Part shown: positions 19,501 to 25,898 of the stretch, piece by piece
How positions within the stretch are numbered: position 1 is the stretch's first letter
Layout of the letters: every line of letters begins with the position of its first letter
Assembly (NCBI RefSeq): GCF_000427825.1
Contig: NZ_ATYT01000005.1
Coordinates: 248,001-312,000, forward strand
Length of the DNA: 64,000 nt
Reading direction: 5' to 3'
Origin: Thermocrispum municipale DSM 44069
Lineage (GTDB): Bacteria; Actinomycetota; Actinomycetes; Mycobacteriales; Pseudonocardiaceae
Position numbers and translations under genes: made by a program
Notes under the pieces: model-generated
Database searches by the model: none
The model's input: only the letters and a program-made list of their open reading frames with translations
Told to the model about the DNA's origin: nothing

Positions 19501-19964
19501 CGGCGCTCGCCGACGGCCGTCAGCTGATTCGGCTTCGCCCGCCGAGCGGACCGGTCACGTTGATCGCGCCCGAGGTCACCAAGCTTGCCGTCAACGGCGA
19601 ACCGCCGACCGGCGACATCGAGGGCGAGGGGGTCGCGGTGGTGGAGACCAGCCCGCCGGACGTGCGCGTGCGAGTCTCCGACGGACCGGGCGGCCGGTTG
19701 CTGGTGCTGGCCGCCACCCACGAGGCGGGTTGGCACGCCACCGTCAACGGCAAGCAGCAGCCGATCGTGCGGGCATGGGGCCACCAGGTCGCCGTCGAAG
19801 TGCCGACCAGGGCCGCGGAGGTCGAGGTCACCTACGACAGCACGGTGCGCGAGATCCTGCTGCTCGCACAGATCGGTGCGGTGCTGTTCACCCTGCTCAC
19901 CGCGATTCCGGCGGGCCGCAAGCGGTCAGCTCACTCCACGTCGTCCGGGTCCACGCCCAGGTAG
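16584..19964 (+). CDS. Very large GT2 glycosyltransferase with C-terminal membrane domain
   Basis: About 1126 residues. The N-terminal 250 or so are a GT-A glycosyltransferase: PVLAVMVCHDGEAWLP, then DTGSADRTKELL, the DDSAPEPD acidic site and GEDLDFGWRA. A basic linker follows, and then a long membrane region (about residues 470-900) with 10 or more hydrophobic segments. The tail is soluble and beta-rich, with AATHEAGWHATVNGKQQPI, resembling the C-terminal domain of arabinofuranosyl- or mannosyl-type membrane transferases, and ends in a last helix. Its position beside whiB2 and manB/manA suggests envelope polysaccharide synthesis; donor and acceptor are unknown. Start uncertain: GTG 16584 has TACCGT 6 bases upstream (leaderless pattern), while GTG 16542 or ATG 16545 would add 13-14 residues. 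The 3' end overlaps the convergent gene by 34 bases. Confidence 0.88.
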   Translation: MSEGQVARQTAPVLAVMVCHDGEAWLPSVLRAVQRSSVRPARIVAVDTGSADRTKELLTEAAESSIATIDAVVTVPRESGFAAAIAAGVRLADETFDDEVRWLWLLHDDSAPEPDCLAALLNAAEAAPSAAVLGPLGVDWSDPRLVVEAGLSTDATGRRRLDSGLTTSGTPLEGPTEQSNEVLAVPSAGALVDRSLWDSLGGFDESFALLGEDLDFGWRANAVGRTVLSVPQARIRHARALHAGERDTAALESTDPAALRIAERRAGVRTFLLNCSRLSFLVGVPRLAVLCFLRGLGLLLTGRASLARAEFAAAGLVLRGLSRLRKARAERTAEWRRLGPDGKRSSVRGLVVGRFARMRLAIRRGVLALVRRNVAREVALGRVPEMTAVRATWTPPEELRAAAFGGRTRGVVAVPLAEREAPPPPLATTERSTEVEDRPRPSPGAHAGSGGLVFVEVDRKRILAATLLAPGLLLTVATVALALAVNWQRLSLDLTGGRLLPVGSLGEMWSSYLTGWHPVGGGTSAHAPAALAVLGTLGAPFVLVGGPAALVALLLLFDIPLAALSAYAATRRLRVRRWVRALLAGAYALLPPATAAVAQGRVDVVVAHIVLPLVVAGIGAVLRPEAMAKLDARDGRRWLSTAGSTALGVAVIGAFSPLTHVAIVVGLLVAFVVTPSTVRLSRRVAGLAVVALLPVALLLPWPIEWVRNPALLLHGVGARVGEVSVSDGELFSLHPGGVGAVPLGAMLIIAALVGLIIRPRVSAVVGGGIVVLGGAALAAVLLLPMAPAIGGEARTGWAGAPLLIIGFGLLCVLVSVTQYETGAHVRRSPFGVAHRLAVAVSVGGLVVLAVGAVVAGREGPLRPADQVQPTAAIAAELRRSGTAILELRADDDPPRMVAGRTARFGDDDLRLPAGAADRLAGWQQVLLAPPDPEAVRATMASAGAAGVRFVALPAGVPADRVLAAAGEVATPAPALADGRQLIRLRPPSGPVTLIAPEVTKLAVNGEPPTGDIEGEGVAVVETSPPDVRVRVSDGPGGRLLVLAATHEAGWHATVNGKQQPIVRAWGHQVAVEVPTRAAEVEVTYDSTVREILLLAQIGAVLFTLLTAIPAGRKRSAHSTSSGSTPR

Positions 19965-20365
19965 CCGGCGATCTGCTCGACCAGCACCTCCCGTACCAGC
20001 TCGGCCAGCTCCTCCGGATCCTTGGCGCGTGCTTCCAGCGGCCTGCGGTACACGACGATGCGCGCCCGGGTCGGGACGCCGTGCCGGTCCACGCCGACCG
20101 GCACCAGCCGTGACAACGGCACCAGGCCGTCCAACAGCAGCCCTTCGTCGTCCGGCTCTCCGCGCACGTCGGGAACCTCGTCCACCGCGACGTCCAGGTT
20201 CGCCAGCTTGCTCGACCACCGCGCCTCGATCGGCTCCAGCACCTCGACCACCAGCGCGTCGAACTGTTCCGCGCGGCTGGCCGCCGCGGGCAGCGTGGCA
20301 GGCAGCAGCGGCCCACGCAGCCCACGACCGCGCCGGTCCCGTCGGCGAATGCGATTGCTGCCCAC
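19931..20365 (-). CDS. Zincin-like protein of the Rv3259/DUF1025 type with degenerate active site
   Basis: A 144-residue protein from GTG 20365. It has the fold pattern of the small metallopeptidase family often found beside manB in actinomycetes: FDALVVEVLEPIEARW, VDEVPDV, LSRLVPVGVDRHGVPTRARIVVYRRPLE, then the C-terminal active-site helix. In catalytic members that helix reads HExxHxxG followed by an acidic residue. Here it is VEQIAGYLGVDPDDVE, so both zinc histidines are gone. I infer a non-catalytic member. The N terminus is strongly basic (RIRRRDRRGRG). Its stop overlaps the end of the glycosyltransferase gene tail-to-tail. Confidence 0.82.
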   Translation of the reverse strand: MGSNRIRRRDRRGRGLRGPLLPATLPAAASRAEQFDALVVEVLEPIEARWSSKLANLDVAVDEVPDVRGEPDDEGLLLDGLVPLSRLVPVGVDRHGVPTRARIVVYRRPLEARAKDPEELAELVREVLVEQIAGYLGVDPDDVE

Positions 20366-20480
20366 GCCCGCAGCCTACGTGCTGTCCGTTCGGGCACCGT
20401 CGGGCGTGCAACCGGGTGTCAGTCGCGGCACGAGTGAGGTTCTCTCGGTGCGCCTCCGCACAGTCGTCGGTGTCTCCGGC

Positions 20481-20486
20481 TACAGT
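20481..20486 (+). promoter_or_regulatory. -10 element TACAGT for the DUF3499 gene
   Basis: TACAGT lies 8 bases upstream of ATG 20495 with no Shine-Dalgarno between, the pattern of a leaderless or near-leaderless transcript. No good -35 is visible, which is usual for such actinomycete promoters. Confidence 0.5.
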
Positions 20487-20494
20487 CACCGGCT

Positions 20495-20860
20495 ATGCGA
20501 ACCGTGCGTGTGTGCTCTCGGTCGGGGTGTGGACTTCCCGCGGTCGCCACGCTGACCTACGCCTACAGCGATTCCACGGCCGTCGTCGGTCCGCTGGCCA
20601 CGGCCTCCGAGCCGCACTCCTACGATCTGTGCGCCGAGCACGCGATGCGTCTGACCGCTCCGAAGGGGTGGGAGGTCGTCCGGCACGAGGGCGACTTCTC
20701 CGACGAACCGTCGAGTGACGAGCTGACCGCGCTGGCCGAGGCCGTCCGCGAGGCGGGCAGGCAAGAGGCCCCGCAGCCCCAGCAGCCGGAGCAGCAGCAC
20801 CCGGCGAGCGGAGGCGGTCGTCGCGGCCACCTGCGCGTGCTGCCCGACCCGGTCACGTAG
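20495..20860 (+). CDS. DUF3499 zinc-ribbon-like protein (Rv3258c type)
   Basis: A 121-residue protein. The N-terminal half carries CSRSGCGLPAVATLTYAY and YDLCAEHAMRL, two paired metal-ligand clusters (C-x4-C and C-x2-H) that suggest a zinc ribbon. The C-terminal part is low complexity (Gln/Pro/Glu) and basic at the end. The family is conserved in actinomycetes directly before manB and matches Rv3258c; no function is established. Its conserved place in the mannose-activation run is the only functional hint. Confidence 0.85.
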   Translation: MRTVRVCSRSGCGLPAVATLTYAYSDSTAVVGPLATASEPHSYDLCAEHAMRLTAPKGWEVVRHEGDFSDEPSSDELTALAEAVREAGRQEAPQPQQPEQQHPASGGGRRGHLRVLPDPVT

Positions 20861-20924
20861 GGCTCGATCCCGGTAGGCTCGGCTCCGGAAATCCACTGCT
20901 GTTGGCTGAGGAATCGGGGGCCGT

Positions 20925-22283
20925 GTGACTGACCTGTCGGGCATCGTCAAGGCGTACGACATCAGGGGTGTGGTGGGCGAACAGCTCACCGAGGAGCTGG
21001 TACGCGAATTCGGCGCGGCTTTCGCCCGGTTGATGCGGTCAGAAGGCGCGCAGTCGGTGGTGATCGGCCACGACATGCGCGACTCGTCGCCACGATTGGC
21101 GGACGCGTTCGCCGATGGTGTCGTCGCGCAGGGCGTCGACGTGGTGTCGATCGGCCTGGCCAGCACCGACCAGTTGTACTTCGCCTCCGGGGCGCTGCAG
21201 CTGCCCGGCGCGATGTTCACCGCCAGCCACAACCCGGCCGCCTACAACGGCATCAAGCTCTGCCGCGCGGGTGCCAGCCCGGTGGGGCAGGAGTCCGGGC
21301 TCGCCGACATCCGGGAAGCGGTGGAGAACGGCGTCCCGGCTCACGACGGCCCGCCCGGTAGCCGCAGTGAGCGCGACGTGTTGGCCGACTACGCGGTCTA
21401 CCTGCGTAAATTGGTCGACCTCAGCGGCATCCGCCCGCTACGCGTGGTGGTCGACGCAGGCAACGGCATGGGTGGCCACACCGTGCCGACGGTGTTCGAC
21501 GGCCTGCCGGTGACCATCGAGCCGTTGTACTTCGAGCTGGACGGCACGTTCCCGAACCACGAGGCGAACCCGCTGGAGCCGGAGAACCTGCGTGACCTGC
21601 AGGCCAAGGTGCGCGAGCTGGGCGCGGACGCCGGGCTGGCGTTCGACGGCGACGCGGACCGCTGCTTCGTGGTGGACGAGCGCGGCGAGCCGGTCACCCC
21701 GAGCACGGTCACCGCACTGGTCGCGGTGCGTGAGCTGGCCAAGGAGCCCGGCGGCACGATCATCCACAACCTGATCACGTCGAAGGCCGTCCCCGAGCTG
21801 GTGCGCGAGCACGGCGGCAAGCCGCTGCGCACCCGGGTGGGCCACTCGTTCATCAAGGCGAAGATGGCCGAGACGAACGCCATCTTCGGTGGCGAGCACT
21901 CGGCGCACTACTACTTCCGCGACTTCTGGCGGGCCGACACCGGCATGCTCGCCGCGCTGCACGTGCTGGCCGCGCTCGGTGAGCAGCCGCGGCCGCTGTC
22001 CGAACTGGCCGCCGAGTACCAGCGTTACGTCGGGTCCGGCGAGATCAACTCCACCGTGGACGATCAGGTGGCCCGCATGATGGCGGTCAAGGAGGCGTTC
22101 GCGCACCGCCCCGGCGTGACGATCGACGAGCTGGACGGTCTGACGGTCGAGCTGCCGGACGGCAGCTGGTTCAATGTCCGTCCGTCGAACACCGAACCGC
22201 TGCTGCGGCTCAACGCCGAAGCGGCCGACGAACAAGCCGTGACGGCACTGGCGGACGAGGTTCTGGCGATCATCCGCGGCTGA
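20925..22283 (+). CDS. manB: Phosphomannomutase/phosphoglucomutase
   Basis: A 452-residue alpha-D-phosphohexomutase. It interconverts mannose-6- and mannose-1-phosphate, feeding GDP-mannose for mannolipids and glycoproteins. Motifs in order: catalytic phosphoserine loop TASHNP (Ser101), magnesium loop DGDADR (about residue 242), sugar loop GGEHSAHYYF, and phosphate loop RPSNTEPLLRL near the C terminus. GTG 20925 with GAGGAATCGG upstream fits the usual N terminus VTDLSGIVKAYDIRG. It runs in the same direction as the Trm112-like, SIS-like and manA genes that follow. Confidence 0.95.
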   Translation: MTDLSGIVKAYDIRGVVGEQLTEELVREFGAAFARLMRSEGAQSVVIGHDMRDSSPRLADAFADGVVAQGVDVVSIGLASTDQLYFASGALQLPGAMFTASHNPAAYNGIKLCRAGASPVGQESGLADIREAVENGVPAHDGPPGSRSERDVLADYAVYLRKLVDLSGIRPLRVVVDAGNGMGGHTVPTVFDGLPVTIEPLYFELDGTFPNHEANPLEPENLRDLQAKVRELGADAGLAFDGDADRCFVVDERGEPVTPSTVTALVAVRELAKEPGGTIIHNLITSKAVPELVREHGGKPLRTRVGHSFIKAKMAETNAIFGGEHSAHYYFRDFWRADTGMLAALHVLAALGEQPRPLSELAAEYQRYVGSGEINSTVDDQVARMMAVKEAFAHRPGVTIDELDGLTVELPDGSWFNVRPSNTEPLLRLNAEAADEQAVTALADEVLAIIRG

Positions 22284-22308
22284 CGGCGGACCCTGGTAGG
22301 GAGGAAGC

Positions 22309-22530
22309 ATGACCGTAGAGTTGGACGCGCAGCTGCTGGAAATTCTGGCCTGCCCGTCGGAGGATCATGCTCCGTTGCGTGTGGGAACCCCGGATGATCC
22401 GGACGCGGATGCGTTGACCTGCACCGAGTGCGGGCGGCAGTACCCGGTGCGCGACGGGATTCCGGTGCTGCTGCTGGACGAGGCGATCGAGCCGGGGCGG
22501 ACGACATCGGACGGCGCGAGCGAGCAATGA
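22309..22530 (+). CDS. Trm112-family zinc-ribbon protein
   Basis: A 73-residue protein with the Trm112 pattern: LLEILACPSEDHAPL, then CTECGRQYPVRDGIPVLLLDEA. Three cysteines (one early, then CTEC) fit a partial zinc ribbon; one ligand position of the first pair is not a cysteine. Trm112 proteins activate methyltransferases in eukaryotes and archaea; bacterial single-domain versions are poorly understood. Its ATGA overlap with the next gene shows coupling in the mannose operon. Confidence 0.88.
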   Translation: MTVELDAQLLEILACPSEDHAPLRVGTPDDPDADALTCTECGRQYPVRDGIPVLLLDEAIEPGRTTSDGASEQ

Positions 22531-23621
22531 CGACCTTCGACGACACGCTGCTTGACGACCCGGTGCGGCTGGCCGAGGCCGACACCGAGAGCAGGCTGCG
22601 GTCGGCCGCCATGTCCGGTGCGCAGGTGCGGGCGTCCGCCGAGATCGCGGCCGAGCTGGACTTGCGGTCGCGGTTGGACGTCGGGCGGCCGCGCGCGCTG
22701 GTGCTCGTCGGCAGGCAGGGCATCGGCCGAGCCGCCACCCGGGTGATCGCGAGCATGCTCTCGCCCGGATGCCCGGTGCCGATCGTGACCTGCGATGTCG
22801 TGCCGAGCTGGGTGGGCGCGTTGGACGTCGTGTTCGCCTACACGGCCGATCCCGGTGACGAGGAGCTGGCCGCGTCGCTGGACCGCGCGGGACGCTACGG
22901 CGCCGCGGTTGTGCTGACCGCGCCACCGGACGGGCCGGTTGCCGCCTCGATCGCCGGCCACGGGCTGGTCATCTCACCCCAACTGAGCGGGGCGATTCCG
23001 GAGAGCTTCACGAGCGCGCTGATCACCGGGCTGCTCACGGTGTCCGCACTCGACCTGTTGTCGGTGGACGCCGACCTGGTGGCCGATCAACTCGACGCGG
23101 AGGCGGAGCGGAACCATCTCGGCCACGAGTCGTTCGTGAACCCGGCGAAGTCGCTGGCGTTGCGCTGGGTGGACCGGACGCCGCTGCTGTGGGGGCTGGA
23201 CCCGGTGGCGGGTGCCGTCGCCGGGTACGCGGCGCATGTGCTGGCCGCCGAGGCCGCAGTGGTGGCCGACGCCGCCGAGTACCGGCACGCGGTGACCCGG
23301 GTGGCGCTGCACCGGGCCGCGGTCAACGAGCACACGGGGGCGAACATCTTCGCCGATCCGGACGACCCGGATGTGTCGCCGGAGCCCGCGCGGCGGCTGC
23401 GACTGCTGTTGCTGGCCATCCGCACGTCAGCAGCGGCAGGCGTGGTGCGGCGGTCAGCGCACGAGGTGTTGCCAGAAGCGGAGGTACTCGACATGGCCGA
23501 TGAACTGGGTGTGGCGGAACCGGCGCTGGCCGCGGTGTTGGCGCTACGCATGGAGATGGCGGCGTTGTACCTCGGGCTCGCCGCGGGAACCGTCGGCCGT
23601 TACCGCCCGGTGCAGGCCTGA
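22527..23621 (+). CDS. SIS-domain-like protein (Rv3256c type), probable isomerase-related
   Basis: A 364-residue protein starting at ATG 22527 inside the previous stop. It has the outline of a double-SIS phosphoglucose/phosphomannose isomerase relative: RALVLVGRQGIGRAATRVIASML, then VPSWVGALDVVFAYTADPGDEEL and AAVVLTAPPDGPVA in the first half, and NPAKSLALRWVDRTPLLWG in the second. The usual serine-rich sugar-phosphate loop is only partly recognisable. It corresponds in position to Rv3256c between manB and manA. A sugar-phosphate-related role is inferred from the neighbours. Confidence 0.8.
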   Translation: MTTFDDTLLDDPVRLAEADTESRLRSAAMSGAQVRASAEIAAELDLRSRLDVGRPRALVLVGRQGIGRAATRVIASMLSPGCPVPIVTCDVVPSWVGALDVVFAYTADPGDEELAASLDRAGRYGAAVVLTAPPDGPVAASIAGHGLVISPQLSGAIPESFTSALITGLLTVSALDLLSVDADLVADQLDAEAERNHLGHESFVNPAKSLALRWVDRTPLLWGLDPVAGAVAGYAAHVLAAEAAVVADAAEYRHAVTRVALHRAAVNEHTGANIFADPDDPDVSPEPARRLRLLLLAIRTSAAAGVVRRSAHEVLPEAEVLDMADELGVAEPALAAVLALRMEMAALYLGLAAGTVGRYRPVQA

Positions 23622-23622
23622 C

Positions 23623-24843
23623 ATGCGGCTGCTGCGTAACGCGGTGCGTCCGTATGCCTGGGGGTCGCGGACCGCACTGGCCGAGTTCACCGGGAGGCCG
23701 TCCCCGTCCGACCATCCTGAGGCCGAGCTGTGGATGGGCGCCCACCCGGGCGATCCGTCCCGGGTGGCCGGTCCGGACGGGGGCGAGCAGAGTCTGCTCG
23801 AGCTGATCGATGCCGACCCGGCAGGGCAGCTCGGGCCGCAGGTGGCCCGTCGGTTCTCCGACCGGTTGCCGTTCCTGCTCAAGGTGCTGGCCGCCGAGGA
23901 GCCACTGTCGTTGCAGGCCCACCCGTCGGCCGAACAAGCAGCGGAAGGCTATGCGCGGGAGGAGGAGTTGGGGATTCCGCGCAAGGCGGCGCATCGCAAC
24001 TACCCGGACCCGACGCCCAAGCCCGAGCTGGTCTGCGCGCTGACGGAGTTCCATGCCATGGCCGGCTTCGCACCCGCGGAGCGCACGGTCGAGTTGCTGC
24101 GCGCGTTGGACTCGGCGGAACTGGCCAAGAGCGCGGGGTTGCTGGCCGGTCAGCCGGACGCCAACGGTCTGCGTGCACTGTTCACCACGTGGATCACGAT
24201 GCCGCAGCAGCATCTCGACGAGCTGCTTCCCGCCGTGCTGAAGGCGTGCGCGGAGCACGTGGACGCCGGCGGTGAGTTCACCGAGCATTGCCGGACGGCG
24301 CTGGAGCTGGCGGATCGTCATCCGGGCGATGCGGGCGTACTGGCGTCGCTGTTGATGAATCGGCTGACGCTGCAGCCGGGGGAAGCGATCTTCCTGCCCG
24401 CGGGCAACCTGCACATGTATCTGCGCGGCATGGCAATCGAACTGCAAGGCAACTCGGACAACGTGTTGCGCGGCGGGTTGACGCCCAAGCACGTCGACGT
24501 GCCCGAGCTGCTGCGCGTCCTGGATTTCACCTGTCGCGAGATGCCGGTGAGCACGGGCGAGCCGGATGCGCAGGAGCCCCGGATACGGGTCTACCGCACC
24601 CCGGCGCCGGAATTCGAGCTGTCGCGCATCGAGTGGTCGGGCGGTGACACCGACGAGGTCGTGCTGTCCGGCGGCCGTCCGCAGATCGTGTTGTGCAGCG
24701 AGGGGTCGATCGTGCTGCGCGGTGAGCGTGAGCTGACCGTCCCGCGTGGCCGCTCGGTGTGGCTGCCCGCCAGCGAGCCACCGGTGGCGGTGCGGCCCGC
24801 GGAGTCCGCGGGGGCGCAGGTGTTCCGGGCGACCACCGGGTGA
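23623..24843 (+). CDS. manA: Mannose-6-phosphate isomerase, class I
   Basis: A 406-residue zinc enzyme converting fructose-6-phosphate and mannose-6-phosphate. Motifs: NAVRPYAWGSRTALAEF at the N terminus, AELWMGAHP, LSLQAHPSAEQA with the zinc-binding Gln and His, KPELVCALTEFHAMAGF, and the second cupin GEAIFLPAGNLHMYLRGMA with the metal His. ATG 23623 lies 1 base after the previous stop. Together with manB and the proteins between them it completes supply of mannose-1-phosphate for envelope mannolipids. Confidence 0.95.
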   Translation: MRLLRNAVRPYAWGSRTALAEFTGRPSPSDHPEAELWMGAHPGDPSRVAGPDGGEQSLLELIDADPAGQLGPQVARRFSDRLPFLLKVLAAEEPLSLQAHPSAEQAAEGYAREEELGIPRKAAHRNYPDPTPKPELVCALTEFHAMAGFAPAERTVELLRALDSAELAKSAGLLAGQPDANGLRALFTTWITMPQQHLDELLPAVLKACAEHVDAGGEFTEHCRTALELADRHPGDAGVLASLLMNRLTLQPGEAIFLPAGNLHMYLRGMAIELQGNSDNVLRGGLTPKHVDVPELLRVLDFTCREMPVSTGEPDAQEPRIRVYRTPAPEFELSRIEWSGGDTDEVVLSGGRPQIVLCSEGSIVLRGERELTVPRGRSVWLPASEPPVAVRPAESAGAQVFRATTG

Positions 24844-24911
24844 TCAGCACTACCTGACCGTGCGTCGATTAAGCTCCCGACGTCTCGCTAGCACGCAAGG
24901 GGAGGACGTAC

Positions 24912-25844
24912 GTGGCCGCCGAGGGTAGTACCAAGGCAATCATCGCCGCGCTGCTGGCCAATGCGGGAATCGCGACGGCGAAGTTCATCGGTGCCGCCAT
25001 CACCGGGTCGTCGTCGATGCTGGCCGAAGGTGTTCACTCGGTAGCGGACACCACGAATCAGGGCTTGCTGCTGCTCGGCCAGCGGACCGCGAAGCGTCGG
25101 GCCACTACCCAGCATCCGTTCGGCTTCGGCCGTGACCGGTACTTCTGGTCGTTCATCGTCGCCCTGATGCTGTTCTCCCTCGGGTCGCTGTTCGCGCTGT
25201 ACGAGGGCGTCGAGAAACTGATCGAGCCGCACGAACTGGAATCCCCGCTGGTTGCGGTGGCCATCCTGGTGGTGGCGATCGTGCTGGAGTCGCTCAGCTT
25301 CCGCACCGCTATCAAGGAATCCACCTCGCTCAAGGGCGATGCGACGTGGTGGCAGTTCATCCGGCAGTCGCGTGTGCCGGAGTTGCCCGTGGTGCTGTTG
25401 GAGGACGCGGGAGCGCTGATCGGTTTGGCGCTGGCGCTCGGCGGTGTCGGGCTGACCGTGTTGACCGGTGACCCGGTGTGGGACGGGGTCGGCACGATGG
25501 GTATTGGCGTGCTGCTCGGCATCATCGCGATCATCCTGGTGATCGAGATGAAGAGCCTGCTGATCGGTGAGGGCTCGCCCGCGGAGGAGCTGGACACGAT
25601 CGTCCGCGAGCTCGAAGCCGACGAGCAGGTCGAGCGGGTCATTCACATCAAGACGCAGTACATCGGCCCGGAAGAGCTGCTGGTGGCCGCGAAGCTGGCG
25701 CTCAAACCGCGCTTGCAGCTGCCCGAGGTGGCGCGGGCGATCGACCAGGCGGAGGCCAGGGTGCGGGCCAAAGTGCCCGCGGCCAGGTTGATCTATCTGG
25801 AGCCGGACCTGGATCGCGAGCTGTTGGCGGAAAGCAAGAGCTGA
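24912..25844 (+). CDS. Cation diffusion facilitator family transporter
   Basis: A 310-residue membrane protein from GTG 24912, with GGGGAGGAC just upstream. Six helices can be placed, with the metal site motif LAEGVHSVADTTNQG (His and Asp in helix 2) and HPFGFGRDRYFW between helices 2 and 3. The helix 5 site reads LLEDAGALIGLALA, with Glu-Asp in place of the usual HxxxD, as in one CDF subgroup. A short C-terminal cytoplasmic domain of about 80 residues follows. Family members export zinc, iron or manganese by proton antiport; the metal is not predictable here. Confidence 0.9.
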   Translation: MAAEGSTKAIIAALLANAGIATAKFIGAAITGSSSMLAEGVHSVADTTNQGLLLLGQRTAKRRATTQHPFGFGRDRYFWSFIVALMLFSLGSLFALYEGVEKLIEPHELESPLVAVAILVVAIVLESLSFRTAIKESTSLKGDATWWQFIRQSRVPELPVVLLEDAGALIGLALALGGVGLTVLTGDPVWDGVGTMGIGVLLGIIAIILVIEMKSLLIGEGSPAEELDTIVRELEADEQVERVIHIKTQYIGPEELLVAAKLALKPRLQLPEVARAIDQAEARVRAKVPAARLIYLEPDLDRELLAESKS

Positions 25845-25848
25845 GGTC

Positions 25849-25873
25849 GCCGCCCCGCTTGGTTGCGGGCGGC
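25849..25873. terminator. Hairpin between convergent cation transporter and hydrolase genes
   Basis: GCCGCCCCGC (25849-25858) pairs with GCGGGCGGC (25865-25873) around TTGGTT, with one bulged C. It follows the stop at 25844 by 5 bases and precedes the convergent stop at 25899. Confidence 0.5.
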
Positions 25874-25898
25874 CCGGTGCGCCGAGATCCCTACCCGC

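Noticed and set aside
16896-19784. A 962-codon minus-strand frame opposite the giant glycosyltransferase
   Set aside because: Shadow of the real gene; composition is typical of antisense reading, with no domains.
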